From an uncultured Blautia sp. (GTDB lineage: Bacteria > Bacillota > Clostridia > Lachnospirales > Lachnospiraceae), in the NCBI GenBank assembly GCA_900549015.1, contig URMH01000027.1:1-36724 (forward strand): a DNA stretch of 36,724 bases. Reading direction: 5' to 3'. The position numbers and the translations under genes were made by a program. The notes under the pieces were generated by a model that saw only the letters and a list, made by a program, of their open reading frames with translations, was not told the DNA's origin and made no database searches. Positions 1 through 7,584 of the stretch are shown here, one piece after another; the first letter of the stretch is position 1, and every line of letters starts with the position of its first letter.

Positions 1-54
1 ATCTGTTCATTATGAAAAGATTAAATTTGTGTCTTGACAACTGAACCACTATAC
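1..54. repeat. Terminal inverted repeat, left copy
   Basis: These 54 bases recur exactly, in inverted orientation, at 36670-36723. Identity stops sharply at base 54/55. Reading towards the interior, the copy carries an outward-facing TTGACA (35-40). Two readings fit: the end of a multicopy mobile element, or a stretch of a multicopy gene. Either would make an assembler stop here. No transposase is visible, so no family is named. Confidence 0.85.
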
Positions 55-145
55 TATTATTTAACAGGAACATATCCCCTGTATAAATATCAATTAAATA
101 ATTACTATTATCACATAAAAATACATCAATATCTTTTAAGTACAT
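1..145 (-). CDS. Partial open frame running off the left edge; possibly the N-terminus of a peptide-modifying enzyme
   Basis: An ATG at 145 with a good ribosome site (GGGAGGG, 6 bases upstream) opens 48 codons that stay open to base 1. The visible residues include YLIDIYTGDMFLLNNS near codons 16-31. This 'own-state, then T-G, then L' pattern resembles, by eye only, the N-terminal region of radical SAM peptide maturases. The radical SAM cysteines would lie beyond the edge, so the family is a guess. Codons after about 31 fall inside the 54-bp repeat. The frame may therefore be a gene cut by an inserted element, or an intact gene whose 54 bp are repeated elsewhere. It follows a 21-codon peptide gene on the same strand. 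Confidence 0.45.
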   Translation of the reverse strand, partial: MYLKDIDVFLCDNSNYLIDIYTGDMFLLNNSIVVQLSRHKFNLFIMNR

Positions 146-169
146 AAAAAACCCTCCCATAAAATGTTT

Positions 170-199
170 GGGCTTAGAGGCCATATGACCTCTAAGCCC
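170..199. other. 11-bp perfect hairpin between the peptide gene and the edge frame
   Basis: GGGCTTAGAGG (170-180) pairs perfectly with CCTCTAAGCCC (189-199) around an 8-base loop. On the minus strand, the direction of the flanking genes, no U tract follows. There it looks like an RNA-stabilising or expression-dividing stem loop between a short peptide gene and its downstream partner. On the plus strand it is followed by TTTTT and could terminate rightward transcription, for example from a promoter in the left repeat. Confidence 0.7.
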
Positions 200-211
200 T
201 TTTTCAAATCA

Positions 212-277
212 TCAACCTCCAACTGCGCAAATGCAATGCTGAAATACTACGATTCTTTTAGTTTCTACCTTCTGCAT
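212..277 (-). CDS. 21-residue cysteine-containing peptide behind a consensus promoter
   Basis: ATG at 277 and TGA at 212-214 enclose 21 codons. The peptide starts MQKVETKRIV and ends QHCICAVGG: a charged N-terminal half, then a short tail with a Cys-x-Cys pair and a terminal Gly-Gly. A ribosome site (AGAGGA, 285-290) sits 7 bases upstream. A perfect TTGACA-N17-TATAAT promoter (310-338) places the likely transcript start only about 25 bases before the ATG. The stop is followed by a hairpin and then by another ORF with its own ribosome site. Leader-plus-core shape, small size and strong promoter suit a ribosomally made, modified peptide or signal. No family is recognised. The ORF is short enough that chance cannot be excluded; the promoter is the main argument. 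Confidence 0.5.
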   Translation of the reverse strand: MQKVETKRIVVFQHCICAVGG

Positions 278-309
278 AATTGTATCCTCTTTATTTTTTT
301 GTTAGTATT

Positions 310-338
310 ATTATATATCGTTTTATTAATAATGTCAA
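310..338 (-). promoter_or_regulatory. Perfect sigma-A promoter for the 21-residue peptide
   Basis: On the minus strand TTGACA (333-338), a 17-base spacer and TATAAT (310-315) match the consensus in all 12 positions. This is the best promoter in the window. It lies in a very AT-rich stretch, between the terminator of the secreted-protein gene and the peptide ATG at 277. Confidence 0.85.
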
Positions 339-387
339 TATTTTTATTTAAGATAATTTATTTTATGCTTTTTGTCAAAAATATGAA

Positions 388-412
388 AAGAGACTGCCTT
401 TCGACAGTCCCT
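388..412 (-). terminator. Terminator of the BlaI/M56/secreted-protein operon
   Basis: On the minus strand AAGGGACTG pairs with CAGTCTCTT (one G-U pair) around a 7-base loop. It is followed by TTTTCATATTTTT. It lies 9 bases after the stop codon of the small secreted protein. Confidence 0.75.
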
Positions 413-420
413 TATCTCGC

Positions 421-651
421 TCAACCTACTAAAATCCAATCTGTAAGCCATTTTCCCGTTGTTAAATCTTTTAAGCGCATATACAGCTTTCCGTTTTCTG
501 TTTTATATATCCATTGTGTACCACCAGATTTAACAATTTTCTCTACTTTTACATTTTTCTCCTGTACATCATTACCTTTCGCCATAACAGTACAGGGAGA
601 CGTACTAATTAACACTCCGCTAATCAGAAGTAACATGCAACTTACTTTCAT
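421..651 (-). CDS. Small secreted protein of unknown function
   Basis: A 76-residue product starting MKVSCMLLLISGVLIS has a clear Sec signal peptide with likely cleavage after CTVMA (about residue 24). The mature part of roughly 50 residues is lysine-rich and ends in a Trp/Tyr-rich stretch (TQWIYKTENGKLYMRL, then GKWLTDWILVG). The frame extends upstream to an ATG at 711, but the added residues are a run of Lys/Arg encoded inside the M56 gene, so 651 is the better start. It overlaps the end of the M56 gene by 32 bases and its own ribosome site is weak, suggesting translation coupled to that gene. The context suggests it belongs to the BlaI/M56 regulon. Function is not recognised. Confidence 0.6.
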   Translation of the reverse strand: MKVSCMLLLISGVLISTSPCTVMAKGNDVQEKNVKVEKIVKSGGTQWIYKTENGKLYMRLKDLTTGKWLTDWILVG

Positions 652-1815
652 ATTCTTTATAATGCTCAAACTTCTCTTTCTCCTCCTCTTTCGCTTCCTC
701 AAGTGTTTCATACCTGTTTAATGTACGATACGGATGCATATCTTCCCCTTCATAAGTTGTTCTTACATACGTTCCAAGAAGATATACATCATACACCTCT
801 CCGTTTTCTATAAGAAATCCTGTATTCTCATCTAATCCAAGTCCCTCTCCTTCTGCTAATGGATAAATCGGCTCAAACACAACCGCCGTAGACAGAAATA
901 ATAATACAGCCACCACAATTCCTGTCACAATCTGACAGCCTCTGTTGATTTTACCGGGCGAGACGATCACTTCCACTCTCTGCCGCAATATCTTTTTATC
1001 CGTTTTTGAAAATCCGGCTGTCCCTGTAAAAGAATTTCCACATGAGTCTTTTACAATTCCCAGAAGACAGTCCAGATATTCTGACTTTTCTTTTACAGTC
1101 ATCGCTTCTGTTAATTTCCTGTCATTTTTTATTTCTATCATGTGAAACAGCCTTTTTTTCATAAACAGGAAAACAGGATTCCACCAGAAGATTGTACAAA
1201 GTGCCTCTGTGAAAATCTTCCAGAAAATATCATGGTTTCTATAATGCAAAACCTCATGTCCGACAACGCAGCGAAGCTCCTGGTCTGTAAATTTTCTGTC
1301 CGGCATAACTATAACAGGCTGTCGGAGCCCCGCAAGAAACGGGCTTACCGTATGGTTAAATTTTACAAATTTTAACTCCTGTATCTCCGGATATTGTTTA
1401 ATGAAATCTTCTTCCCATACTGCATTAAGACATTTGCGCGGAATTTCCGGCAGTACGCGAAACAGTCTCATACTTCTTTTATAATCTTTTATTTTGTAAA
1501 ACCCAAGAAAAACCGTTACAAGAATCCAGGCTGCCAGACAAATCTGCCAGACTGCTATACTCTGTTCTCCTTTAAAAATCTCACAGATAAAAAATTCCCG
1601 GATTGTAGTAAATACTTTTTCAAAATAAAAGCTGTGGGTGTATCCCCATTCTATTGGAAAAGCATTCTCACAGAAGCCATCAGCCAGATCAGCACTGCAA
1701 AACCAGGTCCTATTTTACTGATTACTTTTCCGCTGCCCATTACAATACAGACAAACAATAAAAGGAGCGAGCCTGTAATGGAAGTTGTCACAATGGTGGA
1801 AATTGATATATCCAT
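620..1815 (-). pseudogene. BlaR1/MecR1-like M56 sensor protease, frameshifted
   Basis: M56 proteins sense an external signal through membrane helices and cleave a BlaI-type repressor. The gene starts at ATG 1815, three bases after the blaI-like stop, with a ribosome site overlapping that stop. After 55 codons containing two hydrophobic helices, frame 1 meets TAG at 1651-1653. One base off, the frame continues without a break (FPIEWGYTHSFYFEKVF...) through the zinc motif HEVLH, the later EIKND segment, a further helix and a short external tail to 620. One missing base near 1654-1664 explains this. The protease core is intact but the helices needed for sensing are in another frame. It could be a real null mutation or a sequence error; no standard slippery site is present. 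Confidence 0.85.
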
Positions 1816-1818
1816 CTC

Positions 1819-2253
1819 CTACTCTCCGTCCTTCATTTCTTCTTTTTTCTTCTGTATGAAATGTTCGATAGCCTCAAGTTCCTGTCTGTTCACACCGTTT
1901 TCTTCTTCAGCCATAAAAAGAGCTGCAAAAATCCCTTTCAGTCCCTTCTTTTTATCTGACGAAGTCGCTTTCTGAATATGAAGAAGTTCTCCTGCAATAA
2001 ACTCTTCCCTTGTCAATTTAGGTTTGAAAGTTCTCGCATATACATTCGCAACCGGCACATGTTCGCACACTTCCAACACATTTTTCTGAAGAAGACGTTT
2101 TACAAGCTGTGCCACAGAAGCCACACTCAGATTTGTTTCTTCTTTCAGTTTTTCTGCAATCTCGCTGTTTGTCATAGCTCTTTCAGAATCCCACAAAACT
2201 TTCATAACCTGTACTTCCAGGTCAGTCAGACGCTCTGCACATTTTTTAGACAT
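1819..2253 (-). CDS. BlaI/MecI/CopY-family transcriptional repressor
   Basis: The 144-residue protein has the family's usual length. An N-terminal winged helix covers residues 1-75 (LTDLEVQVMKVLWDSERAMT, then NSEIAEKL and SVASVAQLVKRLLQK as recognition region). A helical dimerisation tail follows. Family members bind dyad operators and are inactivated by cleavage by the partner M56 protease, which lies three bases downstream. Because that partner is frameshifted, the repressor may now be locked on. It has its own promoter at 2319-2347 and a strong ribosome site (AAAGGAGG). The region up to 2474 separates it from a divergent membrane-protein gene that could share regulation. Confidence 0.9.
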   Translation of the reverse strand: MSKKCAERLTDLEVQVMKVLWDSERAMTNSEIAEKLKEETNLSVASVAQLVKRLLQKNVLEVCEHVPVANVYARTFKPKLTREEFIAGELLHIQKATSSDKKKGLKGIFAALFMAEEENGVNRQELEAIEHFIQKKKEEMKDGE

Positions 2254-2318
2254 TCTATTTCCTCCTTTCTTTGTCAGTTAAAGAAGCCAGCCTTTCTTCT
2301 TTACTGTTTCTTATTATT

Positions 2319-2347
2319 AAAATATCATTATCTATTATTTATGTCAA
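2319..2347 (-). promoter_or_regulatory. Promoter of the BlaI-like operon
   Basis: On the minus strand TTGACA (2342-2347), a 17-base spacer and TATTTT (2319-2324). The surrounding sequence is very AT-rich. No classic TACA-N2-TGTA BlaI dyad is obvious at this site. Confidence 0.7.
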
Positions 2348-2368
2348 CATTTATATTTATCAACTTTC

Positions 2369-2397
2369 TTGCAGTGAGTTCTTCAAGATGCTATAAT
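2369..2397 (+). promoter_or_regulatory. Promoter of the DUF4190-like gene
   Basis: TTGCAG (2369-2374), a 17-base spacer and TATAAT (2392-2397). A partial palindrome GTAAGATATATTAC lies further downstream in the leader (about 2437-2450) and could be an operator, possibly for the divergent BlaI-like repressor. Confidence 0.7.
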
Positions 2398-2474
2398 GGA
2401 AATACAATTCAGCAGAAGCAATTAAACTTTATAACGTAAGATATATTACAACATTTCACACAAAGGAGGTATCC

Positions 2475-3065
2475 ATGTATACAGAATATCATAATTCCTG
2501 CTCTTCCGGCTCCGGGCGAAATCCCCGCCCTGTAAGCGGAAAAGCAATCGCAGCGCTGATTCTGGGAATTCTCTCTGTCCTGTTTTCTTCCGTCTTCTTT
2601 ATCGGCATTCTTCTTGCCTGCATTGGAATTGTATGCGCTCTTTCTTCAAGACAGATTTATATTTCCGGAGACACCTTGCAGAAACGCAGGACTCCTATGG
2701 ACATTACTGCAAAAATCGGTTTCATTTTTTCTATTGTGGGAATTGTTTTAGGAATCCTTGTCCCCTTAATTCTCGGAGTTTTTACATACCAGGCGTTTAA
2801 TACAGGTGATTTCTTCCAGGAAGAAGTTCCTTATATAGAAGAAATTCCTGACATAGAAGAAATTCCGGATTCCGAACCATATCAGACTCTTCCGTATGAA
2901 GAAATTCCTGAAGAAGAACCATACGATATGCCGGACAATATCCCCTACGACTTCCCACATGAATCCCCCTACAGATATGATGCTCCTTATAATTTTGATT
3001 TTCCATATGGCTATGAAGAGCCTGCTCCCCGCGAATATGAAGATTCCGGGCTGCAGCAATTATAA
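2475..3065 (+). CDS. DUF4190-like membrane protein with acidic Pro/Tyr-rich tail
   Basis: The 196-residue product has a polar start (residues 1-22), two hydrophobic helices (about 23-52 and 73-104) typical of DUF4190-like proteins, and a long low-complexity tail from about 113. The tail repeats EEIPD/EEIPE-type units and then PY-containing units (SPYRYDAPYNFDFPYGY). It is strongly acidic and has no recognisable fold. The helices suggest both the N-terminus and the tail face the same side. The start is fixed by AAAGGAGGT eight bases upstream. It stands alone, with its own promoter and a terminator at 3084-3135. Divergent placement from the BlaI-like repressor hints at co-regulation. No function is known. 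Confidence 0.8.
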   Translation: MYTEYHNSCSSGSGRNPRPVSGKAIAALILGILSVLFSSVFFIGILLACIGIVCALSSRQIYISGDTLQKRRTPMDITAKIGFIFSIVGIVLGILVPLILGVFTYQAFNTGDFFQEEVPYIEEIPDIEEIPDSEPYQTLPYEEIPEEEPYDMPDNIPYDFPHESPYRYDAPYNFDFPYGYEEPAPREYEDSGLQQL

Positions 3066-3083
3066 ACCTTTCATAATAAAAAG

Positions 3084-3135
3084 GACCTTCGCCGCTCCGT
3101 CACCTCACCATGGTACGAAGCTTTGAAGGTTTTTT
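3084..3135. terminator. Bidirectional terminator between converging genes
   Basis: ACCTTC (3084-3089) pairs with GAAGGT (3124-3129), with further pairing inside. On the plus strand it is followed by TTTTTTT; on the minus strand by CCTTTTTATT. It serves the gene ending at 3065 and the one ending at 3142. Confidence 0.65.
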
Positions 3136-3141
3136 TATTTC

Positions 3142-3930
3142 TTACGCTTCTGAATTATAATCGTCCTGCACGTTTTCTTCTCTCTCTGTTATTACAAGCG
3201 GAGGATCCTGTCTGTAAAGCTCTCCTTTTATATCACGATAAAACATAGTGTTTGTCATCTGTATATACGGCATCAAAAATATCATACCGATTCCCATTGT
3301 AAAAAGACTGAGAAAATACCAAGGTAAAAAACTTAACTGAAGAAGAATATATTTTCCAATATTTCCCCTCATAAACTGCATACTCCGCTTCAGAGCCTCA
3401 AAACCGCCTACATTTTCGTCTGCCAGAATATAATATGTCAGCGTAAGAGGAATCGTAAGAAGCATATTTAAAATAATTCCTCCAAGCGAAATCATAAGAT
3501 ATGTCTGCATTACAGCCATCTGCTGCACCAGCGTTGTTCCCGGATCTGTCACATAAATATAATAACCTGCCGGAAGAGAGGTAAGCCATGCAATGGCTGC
3601 CATAACAAAAGAAGCTACAATAATCTTATCCGGCTGATTCTTGAAAAAATAAATCAGATTTTTGTAGGAATACTCTTTTCCTCTTGCCACATTTAAATAC
3701 ATATAATAAAGTCCTGCTGTAAATATGCACATTACAAGGCTTACAAGGAAAGAAAATACCTGGCTTAAAATCAATGACATTCCATCGTATCCCGGAAAAA
3801 GCATAGTCGTAAGATTTCCTGCTACAAGGTTAATTGCCGAAACAATAACCTGCGCTATAATCAGAGTTCCCCACCTGCCGGAAAGTGCTCTTTTTGCGCT
3901 GAATTTCCAGCTTTTTCTATCTCCATACAT
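3142..3930 (-). CDS. DUF975 family integral membrane protein
   Basis: The 262-residue protein has about five to six hydrophobic segments. Its N-terminus (SWKFSAKRALSGRWG) is a short amphipathic lead-in typical of DUF975. A mid-protein segment (GGFEALKRSMQFMRGNIGKY) is the family's most recognisable part. An upstream ATG at 3969 lies inside lysC; the start at 3930 has a ribosome site (AGGTG) seven bases before it. The lysC stop at 3944-3946 is only 13 bases upstream, so it is the last gene of the threonine/lysine operon. Its role is unknown and there is no obvious metabolic link; it may simply be co-transcribed. Confidence 0.8.
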   Translation of the reverse strand: MYGDRKSWKFSAKRALSGRWGTLIIAQVIVSAINLVAGNLTTMLFPGYDGMSLILSQVFSFLVSLVMCIFTAGLYYMYLNVARGKEYSYKNLIYFFKNQPDKIIVASFVMAAIAWLTSLPAGYYIYVTDPGTTLVQQMAVMQTYLMISLGGIILNMLLTIPLTLTYYILADENVGGFEALKRSMQFMRGNIGKYILLQLSFLPWYFLSLFTMGIGMIFLMPYIQMTNTMFYRDIKGELYRQDPPLVITEREENVQDDYNSEA

Positions 3931-3943
3931 AAATTTCACCTGC

Positions 3944-5152
3944 TTAGTCTGCCAAGTCGAAGGCGTCATGCACTGCGTTCATGGCTCTTATGCCGTCTCT
4001 TTCATTAATTAAAACAGTTACACGGATTTCCGATGTAGAAATCATGTTGATGTTGACACCTTCATTATAAAGACTCTCAAACATCTTTGCAGCAACTCCC
4101 GGATTGCTCATCATTCCGGCTCCTACAATAGAAAGCTTTGCAATGTTGCGCTCAGAGTGAAGTTCTTTATATCCAAGGCGGGACTGATTTTCTTCCAGAA
4201 CAGCGACTGCCTCGTCCAGGTCGCTTCCATCTACTGTAAAGGAAATATCCTTTGTTCCTGCACGTCCGATAGACTGAAGAATTACATCTACATTAATATT
4301 TTTCTTTGCAAGGGTATTAAAAAGACGGAATGCCACACCCGGTTCATCCTTAAGTCCGATTACTGCAATTCTTACTGCTTCTGTATCAAGCGCCACTCCG
4401 CTTATCAGCATTCTTTCCACTGTTACTTCCTCCTTTACTACCGTTCCTTCGCTGTCATTCAAACTGGAGCGCACAACAAGGGGTACGCCATATTTCTTCG
4501 CCATTTCCACAGAACGGTTATGAAGAACTCCTGCTCCCAGAGTTGCCAGATCCAGCATTTCATCGTATGTAATTTCCTTCAGCTTCCGGGCTTTCGGCAC
4601 CTTACGCGGATCTGCTGTATAAACACCGTCCACATCTGTGTAAATCTCACAGGCATCTGCATGAAGCGCTGCTGCAAGAGCAACTGCCGTAGTATCAGAG
4701 CCGCCTCTTCCCAGAGTCGTATAGTCATCATATTTATTTACTCCCTGGAAACCTGTTACAATTACGATTTTGCGGCTGTCCAGTTCTCTTTTGATTCTCT
4801 CTGTATCGATTCGTTTCAGTCGTGCATTTCCATGAACGCTTGTGGTATGCATACTTACCTGAAATGCGTTTAAAGAAACTGCCGGAATATCCAGTTTATT
4901 CATTGCCATTGCCATAAGAGATACGGACATCTGCTCTCCTATTGTAAAGAGCATATCCATCTCACGTTTCGGCGGCTTGTCATTAATATCCTTTGCCATA
5001 TGAATCAGTTCATCTGTATATTTTCCCATAGCGGAAAGAACCACTACAACATCGTGACCCTTTTTATAATCCTCGATACATCTTCTTGCAACATTAAAAA
5101 TTCTTTCTTTATTTGCAACAGATGTTCCGCCGAACTTCTTAACGATTAACAT
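3944..5152 (-). CDS. lysC: Aspartate kinase
   Basis: This enzyme phosphorylates aspartate, the first step towards lysine, threonine, methionine and diaminopimelate. The 402-residue protein starts MLIVKKFGGTSVA, with the KFGGTS nucleotide/aspartate motif at residues 5-10. RGGSDTTAVALAAAL follows in the kinase domain, and two C-terminal ACT domains (around EPGVAFRLFNTL and NPGVAAKMFESL) are the usual allosteric sites for end-product inhibition. The longer start at 5170 would include its own ribosome site (GGGAG), so 5152 is preferred. It overlaps the preceding phosphoglycerate-mutase-like gene by 14 bases, showing translational coupling. No lysine riboswitch is seen upstream, so control probably rests on the ACT domains and the UPF0735 regulator. 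Confidence 0.95.
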   Translation of the reverse strand: MLIVKKFGGTSVANKERIFNVARRCIEDYKKGHDVVVVLSAMGKYTDELIHMAKDINDKPPKREMDMLFTIGEQMSVSLMAMAMNKLDIPAVSLNAFQVSMHTTSVHGNARLKRIDTERIKRELDSRKIVIVTGFQGVNKYDDYTTLGRGGSDTTAVALAAALHADACEIYTDVDGVYTADPRKVPKARKLKEITYDEMLDLATLGAGVLHNRSVEMAKKYGVPLVVRSSLNDSEGTVVKEEVTVERMLISGVALDTEAVRIAVIGLKDEPGVAFRLFNTLAKKNINVDVILQSIGRAGTKDISFTVDGSDLDEAVAVLEENQSRLGYKELHSERNIAKLSIVGAGMMSNPGVAAKMFESLYNEGVNINMISTSEIRVTVLINERDGIRAMNAVHDAFDLAD

Positions 5153-6362
5153 ATTTTTCTCCCATCTCAAACAGGCGCTCCATTATATCCCAGCCGTTTA
5201 TAAGAGGCGCACCGCTTTCCATTGCTTCTTTTTCATTATAATGCCATGTGTGGTTTTCCGGCTTTCTGCTGTCGTAGAGCAGATATGGCACCGGTTCTGC
5301 CACATGGGTGCGGACTTTCAGAGGAGTGGGATGATCCGGAAGGATCAGCATCCGATACTCTTCTCCCGAACTATCCAGTCCCTCTTTTATAATACGGATA
5401 AGACGTTTGTCCAGATATTCGATCGCCTGTATTTTTTTCTCTGTACTTCCCTGATGTCCCATTTCATCGGGAGCTTCCACGTGAACATAGGCAAAATCAT
5501 AGCCTTCTTCTGTGAGAGCCTTTACGCAGGCCTCCGCTTTTCCCTCATAATTTGTATGAAGTCCGCCTGTAGCGCCCTCTACTTCCACTCTGTCCATTTC
5601 TGCCCCTGCCGCGATTCCTTTTAAAAGGTCAACTGCGGAAATCATCACACCTTTTTTGTTGTATATTTTTTCGAAAGAATCAAGAGCCGGCTTTGTTCCC
5701 GCTCCCCAGAACCAGAAGCTGTTTGCCGGATTTAACCCCTGTTCTTTCCGTTTCAGATTGATAGGGTGATTTTTCAGAATTTCATAGCTTTCCTTCTGCA
5801 TTTTCAGGAGTATCTCATCTTTTGGAAGATACTCTCCCACTGTTTTTGTAAGAATATCATGAGGCGGAGTTAAATCGCATATTTTCCCCTCTTCCCACAC
5901 CATACAGTGACGGTAGCTTGTTCCCCTGTAAAAAGAATATCCCTTTTCCGTCAGTGCATCAGATACTGCTTTTAAAAGAATACCGGCATCTTCTGTACTG
6001 ATTTCATCGGAGCTGTGATCCACCATTGTCTGTGCTTCATAGGGTTTATCCTCTTCCGACAAAGTAACGAGATTACATCTGTATACCACATCTGTATCTT
6101 TCATGGAAATCCCTATGCTGAGCGCCTCCAGCGGCGAACGCCCTGTATAATATTTCTCCGGATTATATCCCATAACAGATAAATTTGCTGTATCGCTTCC
6201 GGGAGCCATTCCATCCGGGATAGTTTTTACCATTCCTATCCGGGATACCGCCGCAAGCTCATCCATCATCGGAGTATCCGCATAGGAAAGCGGCGTTTTT
6301 CCTCCAAGCTCTTCTACCTGCCAGTCTGCCATTCCATCGCCTAAAATCACCACATATTTCAT
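5139..6362 (-). CDS. apgM-like phosphoesterase, proposed homoserine kinase
   Basis: The 407-residue protein belongs to the alkaline phosphatase superfamily, in the group of cofactor-independent phosphoglycerate mutases. Metal-ligand motifs are visible at the start (ILGDGMADW), around the nucleophile serine (SDTANLSVMGYNP), in the middle (VHVEAPDEMGHQGS) and near the end (LILPDHPTPLKVRTH). Genes of this group placed between hom and lysC are annotated as proposed homoserine kinase (TIGR02535 type). The context here is exactly that: five bases after hom and overlapping lysC. No classic GHMP thrB and no thrC is in the window. Homoserine phosphorylation is therefore favoured over glycolytic mutase activity, by context rather than by direct proof. 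Confidence 0.85.
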   Translation of the reverse strand: MKYVVILGDGMADWQVEELGGKTPLSYADTPMMDELAAVSRIGMVKTIPDGMAPGSDTANLSVMGYNPEKYYTGRSPLEALSIGISMKDTDVVYRCNLVTLSEEDKPYEAQTMVDHSSDEISTEDAGILLKAVSDALTEKGYSFYRGTSYRHCMVWEEGKICDLTPPHDILTKTVGEYLPKDEILLKMQKESYEILKNHPINLKRKEQGLNPANSFWFWGAGTKPALDSFEKIYNKKGVMISAVDLLKGIAAGAEMDRVEVEGATGGLHTNYEGKAEACVKALTEEGYDFAYVHVEAPDEMGHQGSTEKKIQAIEYLDKRLIRIIKEGLDSSGEEYRMLILPDHPTPLKVRTHVAEPVPYLLYDSRKPENHTWHYNEKEAMESGAPLINGWDIMERLFEMGEKYVNR

Positions 6363-6367
6363 CTGTA

Positions 6368-7579
6368 TCAGTCCTTTATACGAATCATGGAAATCACACG
6401 ATCTCCAAGCTTTTCTGCGCCTGCCTTATATGCCCCCTGTGTAATCACAGAAGTCATCACACCCATTTCTTCCGGAAGGGCGTCTGTTTCCACAGTCTGT
6501 ACCTGTCCGAATGCCTCTTCCAGCTCATCTACTGCCACATCTTTTACACGGACAAAAAATCTTCCTTCTACATCGTCAGGAGGAGTGAGCGGAAGCGGCT
6601 GATTTGTCCAGTTTGTCATAATATTTCTGTGAAGATGCTTCGCCTCGTCTACCACATCTGCCACAACTGCGCTTGCTGTCGGAAGCTTTCCTGCTCCGCT
6701 TCCGTAAAACATAGCGTCTCCCAGCATATTTCCATGTACAAAAACAGCGTTAAACACACCGTCTATGCCGTAAAGAGGACTTGTTTTTTTCACCATAAAA
6801 GGAGCGACCATAGCGTAGTAAGAATCCCCTGCTTTTCTGCTTGTAGCAAGAAGTTTGATGTTCATACCAAGTGTTCTTGCATACTCCATATCTTCCTGCG
6901 TAATTTTTGTGATTCCTTCCATATAAACGTCTTCGTAATTTACAAACTTCCCATATGCAAGAGAAGAAAGAATCGCGATTTTACGGCCTGCATCATGACC
7001 TTCCACATCTGCTGTCGGATCTGCCTCCGCATATCCAAGCTCCTGCGCTTCTTTTAACACTGCGCCGAAGTCGCTTCCTTCTTTGCTCATTTTATCAAGC
7101 ATATAGTTTGTTGTTCCGTTTAAAATTCCGGTAATCTCATCTATCTCGTCTGCTGTAAGAGATTTATTCAGCGCACGGATAATCGGAATTCCTCCTCCGC
7201 AGCTTGCTTCAAAAAGAAAATTAATGCTTCTCTCTTTTGCCATCTGCACAAGCTCAGGACCATGTTTTGCTACAAGCGCTTTATTGGAAGTACAAACGCT
7301 CTTTCCTGCCTCCAATGCACGTTTTACAAAAGTATAGGCAGGTTCGATTCCTCCCATAACCTCTACTACTATATCCACTTCCGGATCATTTACAATCACT
7401 TCATAGTCGTGAACAAGAACGTCCTCAACCGGGTCTCCCGGAAAATCACGGCGGTCCAGAACATATTTGATATTAATTTCCTCTTCTGCCCGCTTATTGA
7501 TGCTTTCATGGTTTGTGCGGATTACTTCAACCACACCGCTTCCTACTGTACCATAGCCTAATACTGCAATATTTACCAT
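6368..7579 (-). CDS. hom: Homoserine dehydrogenase
   Basis: Reduces aspartate semialdehyde to homoserine with NAD(P)H, committing carbon to threonine and methionine. The 403-residue protein has the nucleotide motif GYGTVGSG at residues 8-15, the catalytic-domain signature GILNGTTNYML, and the substrate-site region EADPTADVEGHDAGRK. The C-terminal 60 residues (RFFVRVKDV... onwards) form an ACT-like regulatory domain, normally for threonine inhibition. It sits five bases after the UPF0735 ACT gene and five bases before the presumed homoserine kinase. Confidence 0.95.
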   Translation of the reverse strand: MVNIAVLGYGTVGSGVVEVIRTNHESINKRAEEEINIKYVLDRRDFPGDPVEDVLVHDYEVIVNDPEVDIVVEVMGGIEPAYTFVKRALEAGKSVCTSNKALVAKHGPELVQMAKERSINFLFEASCGGGIPIIRALNKSLTADEIDEITGILNGTTNYMLDKMSKEGSDFGAVLKEAQELGYAEADPTADVEGHDAGRKIAILSSLAYGKFVNYEDVYMEGITKITQEDMEYARTLGMNIKLLATSRKAGDSYYAMVAPFMVKKTSPLYGIDGVFNAVFVHGNMLGDAMFYGSGAGKLPTASAVVADVVDEAKHLHRNIMTNWTNQPLPLTPPDDVEGRFFVRVKDVAVDELEEAFGQVQTVETDALPEEMGVMTSVITQGAYKAGAEKLGDRVISMIRIKD

Positions 7580-7584
7580 ACTGT

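Noticed and set aside
1..54. Naming the terminal repeat as a specific IS family
   Set aside because: Only 54 bases are visible, with no transposase, and I do not recognise the end sequence.
164..721. Long plus-strand ORF across the left accessory region
   Set aside because: It runs antisense to the 21-codon peptide gene, its promoter, a terminator and the secreted-protein gene; it has no ribosome site and its residues are those of translated AT-rich DNA.
1651..1664. Programmed -1 frameshift in the M56 gene
   Set aside because: The sequence before the stop (CTT TTC CAA TAG) is not a recognised slippery heptamer and no strong downstream structure was seen; mutation or error is simpler.
5139..6362. 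Glycolytic phosphoglycerate mutase
   Set aside because: Coupling to hom and lysC favours the proposed homoserine kinase role; not excluded biochemically.
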